Positions 1 through 8,302 of a stretch of 64,000 nucleotides of DNA are shown here, piece by piece. Source of the DNA: Sphingomonas sp. Leaf407 (lineage in GTDB: Bacteria; Pseudomonadota; Alphaproteobacteria; Sphingomonadales; Sphingomonadaceae); NCBI RefSeq assembly GCF_001425385.1, contig NZ_LMQO01000003.1, positions 372,001 to 436,000 of the forward strand, given 5' to 3'. The notes under the pieces are model-generated. The model saw only the letters and a program-made list of their open reading frames with translations, did not search any database and was not told the origin of the DNA. The stretch's first letter is position 1; every line of letters starts with the position of its first letter. The translations under genes were made by a program, and so were the position numbers.

Positions 1-781
1 CGGTCCCGTCCAGCTTGGTCATGACGAGGCCGGTGACGCCGGCCGTCTCCTTGAACACCTCGATCTGGTTGAGCGCATTCTGACCCGTAGTGGCGTCGAG
101 CACGAGCACCACGTCATGCGGCGCGGCGGGATTGAGCCGGCCCAGCACGCGGCGGACCTTGGCGAGTTCGTCCATCAGCTCGCGCTTGTTCTGGAGGCGG
201 CCGGCGGTGTCGACGATCAGCACGTCGATGCCGGTGGCGGTCGCCTGTTTCACCGCTTCATAGACGATGCCGGCGGCGTCGCCGCCTTCCGCCCCGCTGA
301 CGATCGGCACGCCGATGCGGTCGGCCCAGGTGCGAAGCTGGCCGATCGCGGCGGCGCGGAAGGTGTCGCCCGCCGCCAGCATCACGCCGTAATCCTGATC
401 GACCAAGGTCTTGGCGAGCTTGGCGATGGTGGTCGTCTTGCCCGAGCCATTGACGCCGATGACGAGGATTACCTGCGGCCGGGGAAACGCCTCGATCTCG
501 AGCGGGCGGGCGACCGGGGCCAGCACCTTCTCGATCTCCTCGGCGACCACCAGGCGGATGCCCAGTTCCTCCATGTTGCGTTCATATTGCCCGTCGGCCA
601 GCCGGGCGCGGACCCGCGCGGCGGTGGCGGGGCCGAGGTCGGACGCGATCAGCGCTTCCTCGATCTCGTCCAGCGTCGCATCGTCGAGGCGTGCGGCAGA
701 GAGGCCGACGAGGTTGCCGGTCAGGCGGTCGGAGGTTTTTTTCAGACCGCCGAGCAGGCGTTCGTGCCACGAAAGGCTCAT
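1..781 (-). CDS. ftsY: Signal recognition particle receptor FtsY (C-terminus cut by window edge)
   Basis: SRP receptor GTPase that docks SRP-ribosome complexes at the inner membrane with Ffh. On the minus strand the frame starts MSLSWHERL, runs through a short helical N domain, the P-loop GVNGSGKTTTIAKLAK, the DTAGRLQNKREL motif, and reaches TKLDGT at the window edge, so about 260 residues are visible and the last part of the G domain is missing. The start ATG overlaps the stop of mtaB (ATGA), so the two are translationally coupled. No long acidic N-terminal A domain is present, which is common in alphaproteobacterial FtsY. The identification is certain; only the 3' end is unknown. Confidence 0.96.
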   Translation of the reverse strand, partial: MSLSWHERLLGGLKKTSDRLTGNLVGLSAARLDDATLDEIEEALIASDLGPATAARVRARLADGQYERNMEELGIRLVVAEEIEKVLAPVARPLEIEAFPRPQVILVIGVNGSGKTTTIAKLAKTLVDQDYGVMLAAGDTFRAAAIGQLRTWADRIGVPIVSGAEGGDAAGIVYEAVKQATATGIDVLIVDTAGRLQNKRELMDELAKVRRVLGRLNPAAPHDVVLVLDATTGQNALNQIEVFKETAGVTGLVMTKLDGT

Positions 782-2013
782 AGGGGCATACCGATCAAGC
801 GATCGCCTTCGACATGGGTGAGCCGCGCGGACACGATCGTGCCGGGCGGCGAGGGGGGAAGGAGGACGTCGGCGAAGCCGGGCGTGTGCCCGCGCGTGCC
901 GGGCCGTTCGACGAGGATGGCGGCAGTGGTGCCGACCTGCCCCTGCAACCAGCGCTGACGCCGTGTGGCGGCGGCGGCGCGCAGGCGATCGGCGCGACCC
1001 TTGGCGACCGGTGGCGGCACCTGCGGCATCCGCGCGGCGGGGGTGCGGGCGCGGGGGCTGTAGGGAAAGATATGCGCGTGGACGATGTCGCAGTCGTCGA
1101 TCAGCGCGAGGCTGTTCGCGGCCATCACCTCGTCCTCGGTCGGGAAGCCGGCGATGAGGTCGGCACCGATTGCGATCTCGCCGCGCGCGGTTTTGAGTCG
1201 GTCGACCAGCGCGACCGCATCGGCGCGGCTGTGGCGACGGCGCATGCGCTTGAGGACCATGTCGTCGCCCGCCTGGAACGACAGATGGACGTGCGGCATC
1301 ACGCGCGGCTCGGTCGTCAGCAACTCGAACAGCAGCGGATCGATAACCGCCGGGTCGAGCGACGAGAGCCGTAGGCGGGCAAGCGCGGTGCGCGCGAGGA
1401 TCGCCGCGACCAGACTGCCGAGGCGCGGCATGCCGGTCAGATCGTCGCCGTAGCTCGACAGGTCGACGCCGGTCAGCACGACCTCGCCATGGCCCGCATC
1501 GACCAGCGCCGCGACCTGCGCGACGATGCCGTCGATCGTGGCCGAGCGCGACGGGCCGCGCCCGGCGGGAATGGCGCAGAAGGTACAGGCGTGGTCGCAC
1601 CCATTCTGCACCTCGACGAAGGCGCGGGTCTGGCCCGAGAACCCGGCCGACAGGTGCGGCGCGGTGTCGAGCACGCGGTCGATGGTGCGCACGACCACCG
1701 GATCGGTAGAGGCCCATGCAGCGGGTTTCAGCTTGTCCGAATTGCCGATCACCCGGTCGACTTCGGCCATGGCGGCGAAGGCGGCGGGATCGATCTGCGC
1801 GGCGCAGCCGGTGACGATCAGTTCGGCATCCGGCCGTTCGCGGCGCGCGCGGCGGATCGCGCGGCGGGTGCTGGCGACCGCATCGTTGGTGACGGCGCAA
1901 CTGTTGACCACTACCGCGTCACGGGTCCCCAGCATCGCGCGGATCGCATCGCTTTCGGCGATGTTCAGCCGGCAGCCGAGCGTTATCATGGTGGGACCAA
2001 CGGAGGATGGCAT
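778..2013 (-). CDS. mtaB: tRNA t6A37 methylthiotransferase MtaB
   Basis: Radical SAM enzyme that adds a methylthio group to t6A37 of ANN-decoding tRNAs. The N-terminal UPF0004 part carries LGCRLNIAESD and further cysteines (NSCAVT, VTGCAAQ) for the auxiliary cluster. The radical SAM motif is CDHACTFC, followed by the usual GEVVLTGVDLSSYG and HLSFQAGDD segments and a C-terminal TRAM-like region. The start is uncertain: MPSSVGPT at 2013 or MITLGC at 1989; I chose 2013 because homologues keep several residues before LGCRLN. Neither has a clear Shine-Dalgarno sequence. The gene is divergent from the DUF924 gene, whose ATG lies on top of this start, and its stop overlaps ftsY. Confidence 0.93.
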   Translation of the reverse strand: MPSSVGPTMITLGCRLNIAESDAIRAMLGTRDAVVVNSCAVTNDAVASTRRAIRRARRERPDAELIVTGCAAQIDPAAFAAMAEVDRVIGNSDKLKPAAWASTDPVVVRTIDRVLDTAPHLSAGFSGQTRAFVEVQNGCDHACTFCAIPAGRGPSRSATIDGIVAQVAALVDAGHGEVVLTGVDLSSYGDDLTGMPRLGSLVAAILARTALARLRLSSLDPAVIDPLLFELLTTEPRVMPHVHLSFQAGDDMVLKRMRRRHSRADAVALVDRLKTARGEIAIGADLIAGFPTEDEVMAANSLALIDDCDIVHAHIFPYSPRARTPAARMPQVPPPVAKGRADRLRAAAATRRQRWLQGQVGTTAAILVERPGTRGHTPGFADVLLPPSPPGTIVSARLTHVEGDRLIGMPL

Positions 2014-2590
2014 GGGCGGTGATCTAGGGACAGGCGCGGGGGAAGTCCACGCGGCAGCGAAGCAAGTGCTGGACTTCTGGTTCGACGAGGTGGGCGAGGG
2101 CCGGCATTTCGCCAAGGATGAGGCGATCGACCGGACGATCGCCGAGCGGTTCGGCGCGCTGCGCGACGCGGTACTGGCAAGCGAGGCGGCGGCGTGGCGC
2201 GACGACGAACATCATCTGCTCGCCGCCGTGATCCTGCTCGACCAGTTCTCGCGCAACATCCATCGTGGCAGTCGCCAAGCGTTCGCCGCCGATCCGCTGG
2301 CGCTCGAACTGGCGCTGATCGGGATCGCGCGGGGCGACGACCGCGAGTTTCAGCCGCTCGAACGCTCGTTCCTCTACATGCCGCTGATGCACAGCGAGGA
2401 CCGGGGCGTAGCGCGCTTTTCGGTGCGCTGCTTCGAATCGCTCGGCAATGCCAGCAACCTGAAGTTCGCGCGCGACCATGCCGCCGTGATCGATGCCTAT
2501 GGCCGCTATCCGTCGCGCAATGCCGCGCTCGGCCGGGTGTCGACCGACGCCGAGCAGGCGTATCTCAGCCGACCAGACGCCGGCTGGTGA
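2012..2590 (+). CDS. DUF924 family protein
   Basis: Protein of 192 residues with the full DUF924 signature: VLDFWFDEVG near residue 16, then LLAAVILLDQFSRNIHRGS and YMPLMHSED. The fold is all-alpha and TPR-like; no reaction is established. The start is well supported: GGAGG at 2002-2006 lies five bases before the ATG, while upstream codons in the same frame belong to the antisense side of mtaB. Its 3' end overlaps the end of the convergent GGDEF-EAL gene by 26 bases, so the last residues of both proteins are constrained by each other. Confidence 0.88.
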   Translation: MGGDLGTGAGEVHAAAKQVLDFWFDEVGEGRHFAKDEAIDRTIAERFGALRDAVLASEAAAWRDDEHHLLAAVILLDQFSRNIHRGSRQAFAADPLALELALIGIARGDDREFQPLERSFLYMPLMHSEDRGVARFSVRCFESLGNASNLKFARDHAAVIDAYGRYPSRNAALGRVSTDAEQAYLSRPDAGW

Positions 2591-4199
2591 TCGTCGGCAC
2601 GTCGGGATCGCTGCCGCCGCGCAGCAGTCCGCGTGCCCCCAGCATCCGCCTTGTATCGGCGATCGAGGTCGGGCGGCCGTACGCCCAGCCCTGACCCTTA
2701 ACGCAGCCGAGCGCCGCCAGCCGTTCGGCAATGGCGGCGCTCTCGATCCCCTCGGCGGTGACGGGGAGGTTCAGGCTGTCGCCCAGACCGATGATCGCCT
2801 TCACGATCGCCGCCGAATCGGCGCTGTCGAGCAGCGACAGGACGAAGCTCTTGTCGATCTTGATCCGGTCGAACGGCAGCGCGCGCAGATGGGCGAGGCT
2901 GGAATAGCCAGTGCCGAAATCGTCGAGCGCGACGCGGACGCCCTGATTCTTCAGGCTGCCGATGATCGACTGGGCGAGCGCCAGATTGTCGAACAGCGCG
3001 CTTTCGGTGATCTCCACCTCCAGCCGGTTGGGCGCGAAACCGGCCTCGATCGTCGCCTTGATGATCTTTTGCGCCAGCCATGCGTCGCGCAACTGGACCG
3101 GCGAGATGTTGATCGACAGCGACAGCCCCGGGTCCCAGTCGCGCGCGGCGGCGAATGCCTGTCGCATGATCGACAGCGATAGGTCGCCGATCAGCCCGGT
3201 TTCCTCCGCCACGGGAATGAAGCGGTCGGGGGTGATCTCGCCATGCGTCGGATGGGTCCAGCGCGCCAGCACCTCGAAGCCGGTCAGCCGGCCGCTCGCC
3301 AGATCGACCTGCGCTTCGAAACAGGGCGTGACCTGCCCGGCAGGGATAGCGATGCGCAGTCCGCTCTCCACATCGTTGCGGTCGTTCAGCGCGCGTTCCA
3401 TCGCCCGGTCGAACCACGCATAGCGATTGCGGCCGCCTTTCTTTGCCCCATACATCGCGATGTCGGCCGAGCGCATCAGTGCGTCGATCGTCGCGCCGTC
3501 GCTGTCCGACCGGGCGATGCCGATCGACGCGGTGATGTGGCAGCGTAGGCCATCGGCCTCGACCGGCTGCGCGAGCGATTCGACCAGCCGACGCGCGATC
3601 GCGTCTACGGTTTCGGGATGGCGCGCGTCGAACACAAAGGCGCAGGCGAATTCGTCTCCGCCGAACCGCGCGGTGAGCGCGGCGGGCGGCATGGCGGCGG
3701 CGATGCCGATCGCGACGCTGCGCAGCACCGCATCGCCCGCGACATGGCCATGCATGTCGTTGACGGTCTTGAAATGGTCGAGATCGACGATCAGCAGCGC
3801 GACCGCCATCTTGCGCCGCGCCGCGAACGACAGCAGCGCCGCACCCGATTCGCCCAGGCTGCGGCGATTGAGGAAGCCGGTCAGCGGATCGCGCGCGGCG
3901 AGCAGTTGCGCGCGTTCCTCGGCGGCGGCGCGCAGGCGAACCTCCTCGCTCAAGGCGCGGTGGCGGAACCAGCCGAACAGGATCAGCGCCATGTTGAGCA
4001 GGAGGGCCACGACCAGCGACCGCTCGATCGGCGGTCCACCGGCGAAACGATAGGCCACGGCGCTCGACACCACCGCCGCGCCGACGCCCAGAAACAGGAG
4101 GGTTGCCGCCGCGCTGAAGACGAGCGCCCACCATTGCCGCCGCTCAGGGGGCGACGGATCGGGTGCGACGTCGATGACGCGGGGGCGGTCCGGTTCCAT
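2565..4199 (-). CDS. GGDEF-EAL bifunctional cyclic-di-GMP protein, membrane-bound
   Basis: Membrane regulator of cyclic di-GMP of 544 residues. Two transmembrane helices (about residues 20-50 and 60-80) are followed by a GGDEF domain with an intact RFGGDEF active loop, so cyclase activity is possible. The EAL domain follows, with EVLARW in place of the EAL triplet, the conserved DDFGTGYSSL and TAEGIES motifs, and an unusual GQGWAYGRP at the end. The EVL variant is found in active phosphodiesterases, so either activity could dominate. There is no recognisable sensor domain. The chosen ATG follows directly on antisense-only sequence upstream; it is monocistronic and convergent with the DUF924 gene. 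Confidence 0.93.
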   Translation of the reverse strand: MEPDRPRVIDVAPDPSPPERRQWWALVFSAAATLLFLGVGAAVVSSAVAYRFAGGPPIERSLVVALLLNMALILFGWFRHRALSEEVRLRAAAEERAQLLAARDPLTGFLNRRSLGESGAALLSFAARRKMAVALLIVDLDHFKTVNDMHGHVAGDAVLRSVAIGIAAAMPPAALTARFGGDEFACAFVFDARHPETVDAIARRLVESLAQPVEADGLRCHITASIGIARSDSDGATIDALMRSADIAMYGAKKGGRNRYAWFDRAMERALNDRNDVESGLRIAIPAGQVTPCFEAQVDLASGRLTGFEVLARWTHPTHGEITPDRFIPVAEETGLIGDLSLSIMRQAFAAARDWDPGLSLSINISPVQLRDAWLAQKIIKATIEAGFAPNRLEVEITESALFDNLALAQSIIGSLKNQGVRVALDDFGTGYSSLAHLRALPFDRIKIDKSFVLSLLDSADSAAIVKAIIGLGDSLNLPVTAEGIESAAIAERLAALGCVKGQGWAYGRPTSIADTRRMLGARGLLRGGSDPDVPTITSRRLVG

Positions 4200-4251
4200 G
4201 CGGCGACAAGGATGCCGTCCGAGGAGTATAGAAGTTGTTAAGAAGCTGTTT

Positions 4252-4429
4252 GGGACCTCGTGGAAGCACGAGTTCCGAGCCGGCACCGCAGGACGCGCAT
4301 CAACGCATTCCGCCGGCGGGTTGCATGGCGCGACCCTTTGGGGTAGGGGAGCGGATCGTTTCTTCCGGGAAGCGTTCAGCATTGCCGCCCATGGGCGACG
4401 CCGGCCGACGAGGTTTCGTCCGCCGGCGT
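4252..4429 (+). promoter_or_regulatory. Structured leader upstream of ffh (two hairpins)
   Basis: The 276 bp between the GGDEF-EAL start and ffh hold no gene I can support. Two hairpins are visible: CTCGTG-gaag-CACGAG (4257-4272, extendable by GGGA/TTCC), and ACGCCGGCCGACGAG paired with GTCCGCCGGCGT (4398-4429), followed by GTTTTGCTTG. The second resembles an intrinsic terminator or attenuator pointing into ffh. I looked for the conserved 4.5S SRP RNA apical sequence here and did not find it. Confidence 0.45.
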
Positions 4430-4475
4430 GTTTTGCTTGAGCCTTTTCTGGGGGTGTCAGGATGGAGTGGTCCGC

Positions 4476-5993
4476 GTGTTCGAGAGTCTGAGTGACCGGC
4501 TGGGAGGGGTGTTCGATCGCCTGCGCGGTCGCGGCGCGCTGACCGAGGCCGATGTGCGGACCGCGATGCGCGAAGTCCGCGTGGCGCTGCTCGAAGCCGA
4601 TGTCGCGCTGCCGGTCGCCCGCCAGTTCGTCGACAAGGCGACCGAGGCCGCCGTCGGCCACAACGTGCTGCGATCGATCACGCCGGGGCAGCAGGTCGTC
4701 AAGATCGTCCACGACGCGCTGGTCGACATGCTGGGGCCGGACACCGCCGAGCTGGACGTCGACGTCACGCCGCCCGCCGTCATCATGCTGGTCGGCCTGC
4801 AAGGGTCGGGCAAGACGACGACCACCGCCAAGCTCGCCAAGCTGTTGAGCAAGCGCGAGGGCAAGAAGGTGCTGATGGCGTCGCTTGACGTCAATCGCCC
4901 GGCGGCGCAGGAACAGTTGGCGGTGCTGGGCACGCAGGTCGAGGTCGCGACGCTGCCGATCTTGGCAGGCCAGCAGCCGGTCGACATCGCCCGGCGTGCG
5001 CTGCAATCGGCGAAACTGCAGGGCTATGACGTCGTCATGCTCGACACCGCGGGCCGGCTGCACGTCGACCAGGCGCTGATGGACGAGATGAAGGCGGTGT
5101 CCGACATCGCCCGTCCCAACGAAACGCTGCTGGTCGTCGACGCGCTGACCGGTCAGGACGCGGTCAACGTCGCGCAGAACTTCTCGGATCAGGTGCCGCT
5201 GACCGGCGTGATCCTGACGCGGATGGACGGCGATGCGCGCGGCGGCGCCGCGCTGTCGATGCGCGCCGTTACCGGCAAGCCGATCAAGTTCGCCGGCACC
5301 GGCGAGAAGCTCGACGCGATCGAGCCGTTCCATCCCAAGCGCGTCGCCGGCCGTATCCTCGGCATGGGTGACGTCGTCTCGCTGGTCGAGAAGGCGGCGG
5401 AATCGATCGAGGCCGAGGATGCCGAGCGCATGGCCGGGCGGCTCGCCAAGGGCCAGTTCGACATGAACGACCTGCGCGGGCAACTGGCGCAGATGCGGCG
5501 GATGGGTGGTCTGGGCGCGCTGGCGGGCATGATCCCCGGCATGAAGAAGGCGCAGGCGGCGATGGCGTCGGGCGCGATGGACGAAAAGATCCTGCTGCGC
5601 ATGGACGCGATGATTACGTCGATGACGGTCAAGGAACGCGCCAAGCCCGAACTCATCAACGCCAAGCGCAAAATCCGCATCGCCAAGGGTTCCGGCACCA
5701 CGGTGCAGGACATCAACAAGCTGCTCAAGATGCATCAGGAAATGCAGTCCGCGATGAAGAAGCTCAAGAAGATGGGCGGCATCAAGGGCATGATGGCGAT
5801 GCTGGGCAAGGGCGGTCCGGGCGGCGGCATGGCTGGCCTTGGCAATGCGCTGGGCGGACAAGGCTTGGGCGATCTGCTCGGCAAGGCGGGGGGCGAGATG
5901 CCCGGCCTGCCGGGGCTGGGCAGCGGCATGGGCGGGAAGGGCGGCATGCCGCAGCTTCCCCCCGGCTTCGGCAATCTCATCAAGAAGAAGTAA
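4476..5993 (+). CDS. ffh: Signal recognition particle protein Ffh
   Basis: SRP54-type GTPase that binds signal sequences and 4.5S RNA; 505 residues. N domain, then G domain with [36 protein letters not shown] and [13 protein letters not shown], followed by the methionine-rich M domain (many [16 protein letters not shown] segments) and a long Gly/Met/Pro tail. The start is GTG at 4476 giving (M)[15 protein letters not shown], as in homologues, with GGAG eight bases upstream; an earlier ATG in frame would add residues with no family support. It heads the ffh-rpsP-rimM cluster; its receptor gene ftsY is only 3.7 kb away on the other strand. Confidence 0.97.
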   Translation: MFESLSDRLGGVFDRLRGRGALTEADVRTAMREVRVALLEADVALPVARQFVDKATEAAVGHNVLRSITPGQQVVKIVHDALVDMLGPDTAELDVDVTPPAVIMLVGLQGSGKTTTTAKLAKLLSKREGKKVLMASLDVNRPAAQEQLAVLGTQVEVATLPILAGQQPVDIARRALQSAKLQGYDVVMLDTAGRLHVDQALMDEMKAVSDIARPNETLLVVDALTGQDAVNVAQNFSDQVPLTGVILTRMDGDARGGAALSMRAVTGKPIKFAGTGEKLDAIEPFHPKRVAGRILGMGDVVSLVEKAAESIEAEDAERMAGRLAKGQFDMNDLRGQLAQMRRMGGLGALAGMIPGMKKAQAAMASGAMDEKILLRMDAMITSMTVKERAKPELINAKRKIRIAKGSGTTVQDINKLLKMHQEMQSAMKKLKKMGGIKGMMAMLGKGGPGGGMAGLGNALGGQGLGDLLGKAGGEMPGLPGLGSGMGGKGGMPQLPPGFGNLIKKK

Positions 5994-6043
5994 CCGCCGG
6001 CAACGATCCGGCTTACACGAACCAACGAAGGAAGAAGACTCAC

Positions 6044-6418
6044 ATGGCACTCAGCATCCGTCTGTCGCGTGGCGGCTCGAAGAAGCGTCCCTATTATCGC
6101 ATCGTCGTTGCCGATGCGCGTAGCCCGCGCGACGGCCGCTTCATCGAGAAGATCGGCACCTACAACCCGCTGCTCGGCAAGGAAGACGAGAAGCGCGTCG
6201 TGCTCGACGCCGAGCGTGCGACCCATTGGCTGGGCGTCGGCGCACAGCCGACCGACCGCGTCGCCCGCTTTCTCGACAAGGCCGGCGTGAAGGAACGCGC
6301 TGCCCGCGACAACCCCAACAAGGGCAAGCCGGGCGAGAAGGCCGTCGAGCGCGCCGAGGAGCGCGCCGAAAAGGCGAAGGCCGCCGAAGAAGCCGCCAAC
6401 GCTCCCGCCGAAGCATAA
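6044..6418 (+). CDS. rpsP: 30S ribosomal protein S16
   Basis: Small-subunit protein of 124 residues needed for 30S assembly. [42 protein letters not shown] is the classic S16 start (quoted in part here by its key words RLSRGG, RPYYRI and RDGRFIE). The core ends near residue 80 and is followed by an Ala/Glu/Lys-rich helical tail to the stop, longer than in enterobacteria but usual in alphaproteobacteria. It lies 50 bp after ffh, with GGAAG shortly before the ATG, and is probably cotranscribed with it. Confidence 0.97.
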   Translation: MALSIRLSRGGSKKRPYYRIVVADARSPRDGRFIEKIGTYNPLLGKEDEKRVVLDAERATHWLGVGAQPTDRVARFLDKAGVKERAARDNPNKGKPGEKAVERAEERAEKAKAAEEAANAPAEA

Positions 6419-6427
6419 GGGCATCGT

Positions 6428-6458
6428 CCCGCGTCCGCCGCATGTCGGCGGACGCGGG
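6428..6458 (+). promoter_or_regulatory. Perfect 13-bp hairpin between rpsP and rimM
   Basis: CCCGCGTCCGCCG (6428-6440), loop CATGT, then the exact complement (6446-6458), starting nine bases after the rpsP stop. There is no T-run, so it is not a standard intrinsic terminator; an mRNA-stabilising or processing hairpin that lets S16 outweigh RimM is one possible role. Confidence 0.6.
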
Positions 6459-6514
6459 CAGCCTTTGGTCGCGCCTGCGCGTTATCGCCTGTCCCACGAC
6501 AGGAGCATGGCCGC

Positions 6515-6637
6515 ATGACCGACCCGGAAACCAGCCCAGCGCATGACGACGACGCCACCAACCAGGGCCGTTCGGCGGAAGACCCCGCCGAAGGCCGCGA
6601 CGACGCCCCCGAAGGCGACGCAGACTCCCCCGGATAA
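6515..6637 (+). other. Possible small acidic ORF overlapping the rimM start
   Basis: ATG at 6515, nine bases after AGGAG (6501-6505), opens a 40-codon frame very rich in Asp and Glu that stops at 6635-6637. It overlaps the first third of the called rimM extension in a different frame. The SD and the biased composition argue for translation, but no family is recognised. A small hairpin (CCTGTC-ccac-GACAGG, 6488-6503) covers part of the SD. Confidence 0.3.
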
Positions 6638-7121
6638 GCCGGGCGGCGGCGAGCGGCGGGTGGTGCTCGCCGCCATCGCCGGTGCCCATGGGCTGAACGG
6701 CGAGGTGCGGCTGAAGCTCTTCACCGACGATCTGTCCAGCTATTCGCGACTGAACGGCGGTGCGTTGACGCTCCAGTCGGTGCGTCCGGCGACCAACGGC
6801 GTCATCGGCCGCTTTCGCGAGATCGCCGATCGGACGAAGGCCGAGGCGATGCGTGGCACCGAGCTGTGGATCGGCCGCGACGAACTGCCCCCGCTTGGCG
6901 AGGGCGAATATTATCACGCCGATCTGCTCGGCCTGCCGGCGGTGTCGACCACCGGTGAGGCGCTGGGACAGATTGTCGCGATCGACGATTTCGGCGCGGG
7001 CGACGTGATCGAGATCGAACGGCCGACGGGCAAGCGCTTCATGGTGCCGATGCAGCCGCATGCGGTGCCCGAATGGAACGACGACCGGCTGGTGGTCGAG
7101 GCGATCTTCGCCGCTGAATAG
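6543..7121 (+). CDS. rimM: Ribosome maturation factor RimM
   Basis: 16S rRNA processing factor that binds S19 during 30S assembly. The conserved part begins VVLAAIAGAHGLNGEVRLKLF and continues through the RimM and PRC-barrel domains (ELPPLGEGEYYHADLLG, FMVPMQPHAVPEWN). As called, the protein carries a 38-residue Thr/Pro/Lys-rich N-terminal tail. Within the same bases, another frame (6515-6637) encodes a 40-residue acidic peptide preceded by AGGAG; one of the two readings is probably not translated, or a frameshift joins them. A later GTG at 6660 or 6663 would give a normal-length RimM. It converges on the BLUF gene with a four-base gap. Confidence 0.92.
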   Translation: MTTTPPTRAVRRKTPPKAATTPPKATQTPPDKPGGGERRVVLAAIAGAHGLNGEVRLKLFTDDLSSYSRLNGGALTLQSVRPATNGVIGRFREIADRTKAEAMRGTELWIGRDELPPLGEGEYYHADLLGLPAVSTTGEALGQIVAIDDFGAGDVIEIERPTGKRFMVPMQPHAVPEWNDDRLVVEAIFAAE

Positions 7122-7125
7122 CGCG

Positions 7126-7518
7126 TCAGTCGCCGGCGAGGCTGGCGGCGAAGGCGGCGCGGATGTCCGCCGGGGCATCCGACAGCCGCCGGGCGAGCCG
7201 CTGGCGCAAGCCCGTGTCGGCACAGGCCGACCCGCGTTCCATGCTCCAATAGCCGAATTCGCGCGCCGCGACGCTCCGGTCGGAGAGGATGCGGATGTCG
7301 TGATGCCGCCGATCGGCGGCGATCCGGGCATAGGCGTTGGCAACGCTGTCCGCCGGACCTTCGAGCACTTGCAGGAAATGGCCGTCGTTGAACCACAACA
7401 GTCCGGTGATCCCGTCGACCGCATTGTTGTGCCGCGATTGCTGCAGAATGTCGTCGAGATCGATAGGGTCGCCGCACAGGCTGGTGTAGAAAATCTGGCG
7501 CAGGGGAACGTTGGTCAC
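7126..7518 (-). CDS. BLUF-domain blue-light sensor
   Basis: Short blue-light-using-FAD protein (130 residues) made of one BLUF domain and a roughly 35-residue helical tail, with no fused output. The flavin-site residues are present: Tyr in LRQIFYTS (Y11), Asn in SRHNNAVDGITGLL (N31/N32), and Gln in GHFLQVLEG (Q50). The Tyr-to-Gln distance is 39 residues, about three fewer than in PixD-type proteins, from a short loop after the first strand. Such stand-alone BLUF proteins act by protein-protein contacts. The start is GTG at 7518 with only a weak RBS. It converges on rimM and is the last gene of a minus-strand block inserted between rimM and trmD. Confidence 0.9.
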   Translation of the reverse strand: MTNVPLRQIFYTSLCGDPIDLDDILQQSRHNNAVDGITGLLWFNDGHFLQVLEGPADSVANAYARIAADRRHHDIRILSDRSVAAREFGYWSMERGSACADTGLRQRLARRLSDAPADIRAAFAASLAGD

Positions 7519-7570
7519 CCGAAAGGAATAGGATCGCGTCCGGGCAGGATCAAGAGCGCGGACCGTCCGC

Positions 7571-7717
7571 TCAGAACCCCGGCGCTGTCAACGGCCAGCC
7601 GAGCCCGAGCATCAGCCGCACGCCGATCCAGCCGGCGACGACAAGCACGACGCCGGCGCTGTCCGGTAAGCATATCCTGATCGAAGCGGCATGGATGCCG
7701 GCCAACACCGCCTCCAT
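7571..7717 (-). CDS. Possible 48-residue membrane peptide
   Basis: A small frame from ATG 7717 to TGA 7571 encodes MEAVLAGIHAASIRIC, a hydrophobic run (AGVVLVVAGWIGVRLMLGLGW) and the end PLTAPGF. One transmembrane helix with a Trp boundary is plausible. No Shine-Dalgarno sequence is evident and no family is recognised, so this may be the remnant of the last helix of a larger membrane protein. It is the only thing I see in the 288 bp between the BLUF gene and the next CDS. Confidence 0.3.
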   Translation of the reverse strand: MEAVLAGIHAASIRICLPDSAGVVLVVAGWIGVRLMLGLGWPLTAPGF

Positions 7718-7806
7718 GGAGCAATGTCAGCGATCGAGCTGATGCATGCGCCAAGGGAATATCTGGTGGTAGCGTACGGGCGAAAGCAAGTCGTGGGGAC
7801 CGGGCG

Positions 7807-8238
7807 CTATCGCCCGCGCGGTTTGGGCGGATCGGGGGGCGGCGGGCCGATGTCGGCGTCGGGGTCGATCGCTTTCGTCAGCAGGCGGCCGACGAACGTC
7901 ACCGGATCGGCTCCGCGCTTGTAGCCGTATGCTTCCATCTCGCGGCGGGCGCAGCGCCCTTGCCCGGCGAAGATGCCGCAGCCTTGCCGGAACGGATCGG
8001 TCGTGGCGGTGCGGGCGGGTTCGCCCGCCACCGCCCCCTCGGCGAAGGGTTCGCGCGGGGTAGCGAGGGGCAGGCGGTGGCGGCGGTCGTCGCGGGCGCA
8101 GACGACCAATGTGTCGGGATCGGTCGAGCGGCATTCGTCGGCGGCGGCGCGTTCGGCGGCGGCGGCGAGGATGCGGTCGATCGACTGGGCGGCGGCCGGG
8201 GCGGGGAGTAGCGCAAGCGTCGTCAGCAGCCAGCGCAT
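7807..8238 (-). CDS. Secreted hypothetical protein
   Basis: Protein of 143 residues, function unknown. MRWLLTTLALLPAPAAAQS is a clean signal peptide with an AAA-Q cleavage site, which fixes the start at 8238; longer readings give a Pro/Arg-rich unsupported prefix. The mature part has four cysteines (DECRS, VVCAR, QGCGIF, GRCAR), likely two disulphides in the periplasm, and ends in a Pro-rich DIGPPPPDPPKPRGR tail. Proteins with this general plan are common uncharacterised periplasmic proteins in sphingomonads. It lies 64 bp downstream of the flavoprotein gene on the same strand and may share its transcript. Confidence 0.7.
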   Translation of the reverse strand: MRWLLTTLALLPAPAAAQSIDRILAAAAERAAADECRSTDPDTLVVCARDDRRHRLPLATPREPFAEGAVAGEPARTATTDPFRQGCGIFAGQGRCARREMEAYGYKRGADPVTFVGRLLTKAIDPDADIGPPPPDPPKPRGR

Positions 8239-8302
8239 CGTGCGGTCTCCGGTCGTCGTCGGTGCCGCGACGATAGGCCGACGTCCCGATGGCGGCAACC
8301 GC

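Noticed and set aside
4200..4475. Possible 4.5S SRP RNA gene upstream of ffh
   Set aside because: The GGAAGCAC hairpin loop is suggestive, but the conserved apical sequence and the long stem expected of SRP RNA are not present.
4200..6050. Very long minus-strand frame continuing the GGDEF-EAL protein across ffh
   Set aside because: The extra 600 residues are the antisense of ffh, with Arg/His/Gln-rich shadow composition; the real start with two membrane helices is at 4199.
7515..7754. 79-codon minus-strand frame between BLUF and the secreted protein
   Set aside because: Arg-rich with no motif; the overlapping 48-codon hydrophobic frame is a better, though weak, candidate.
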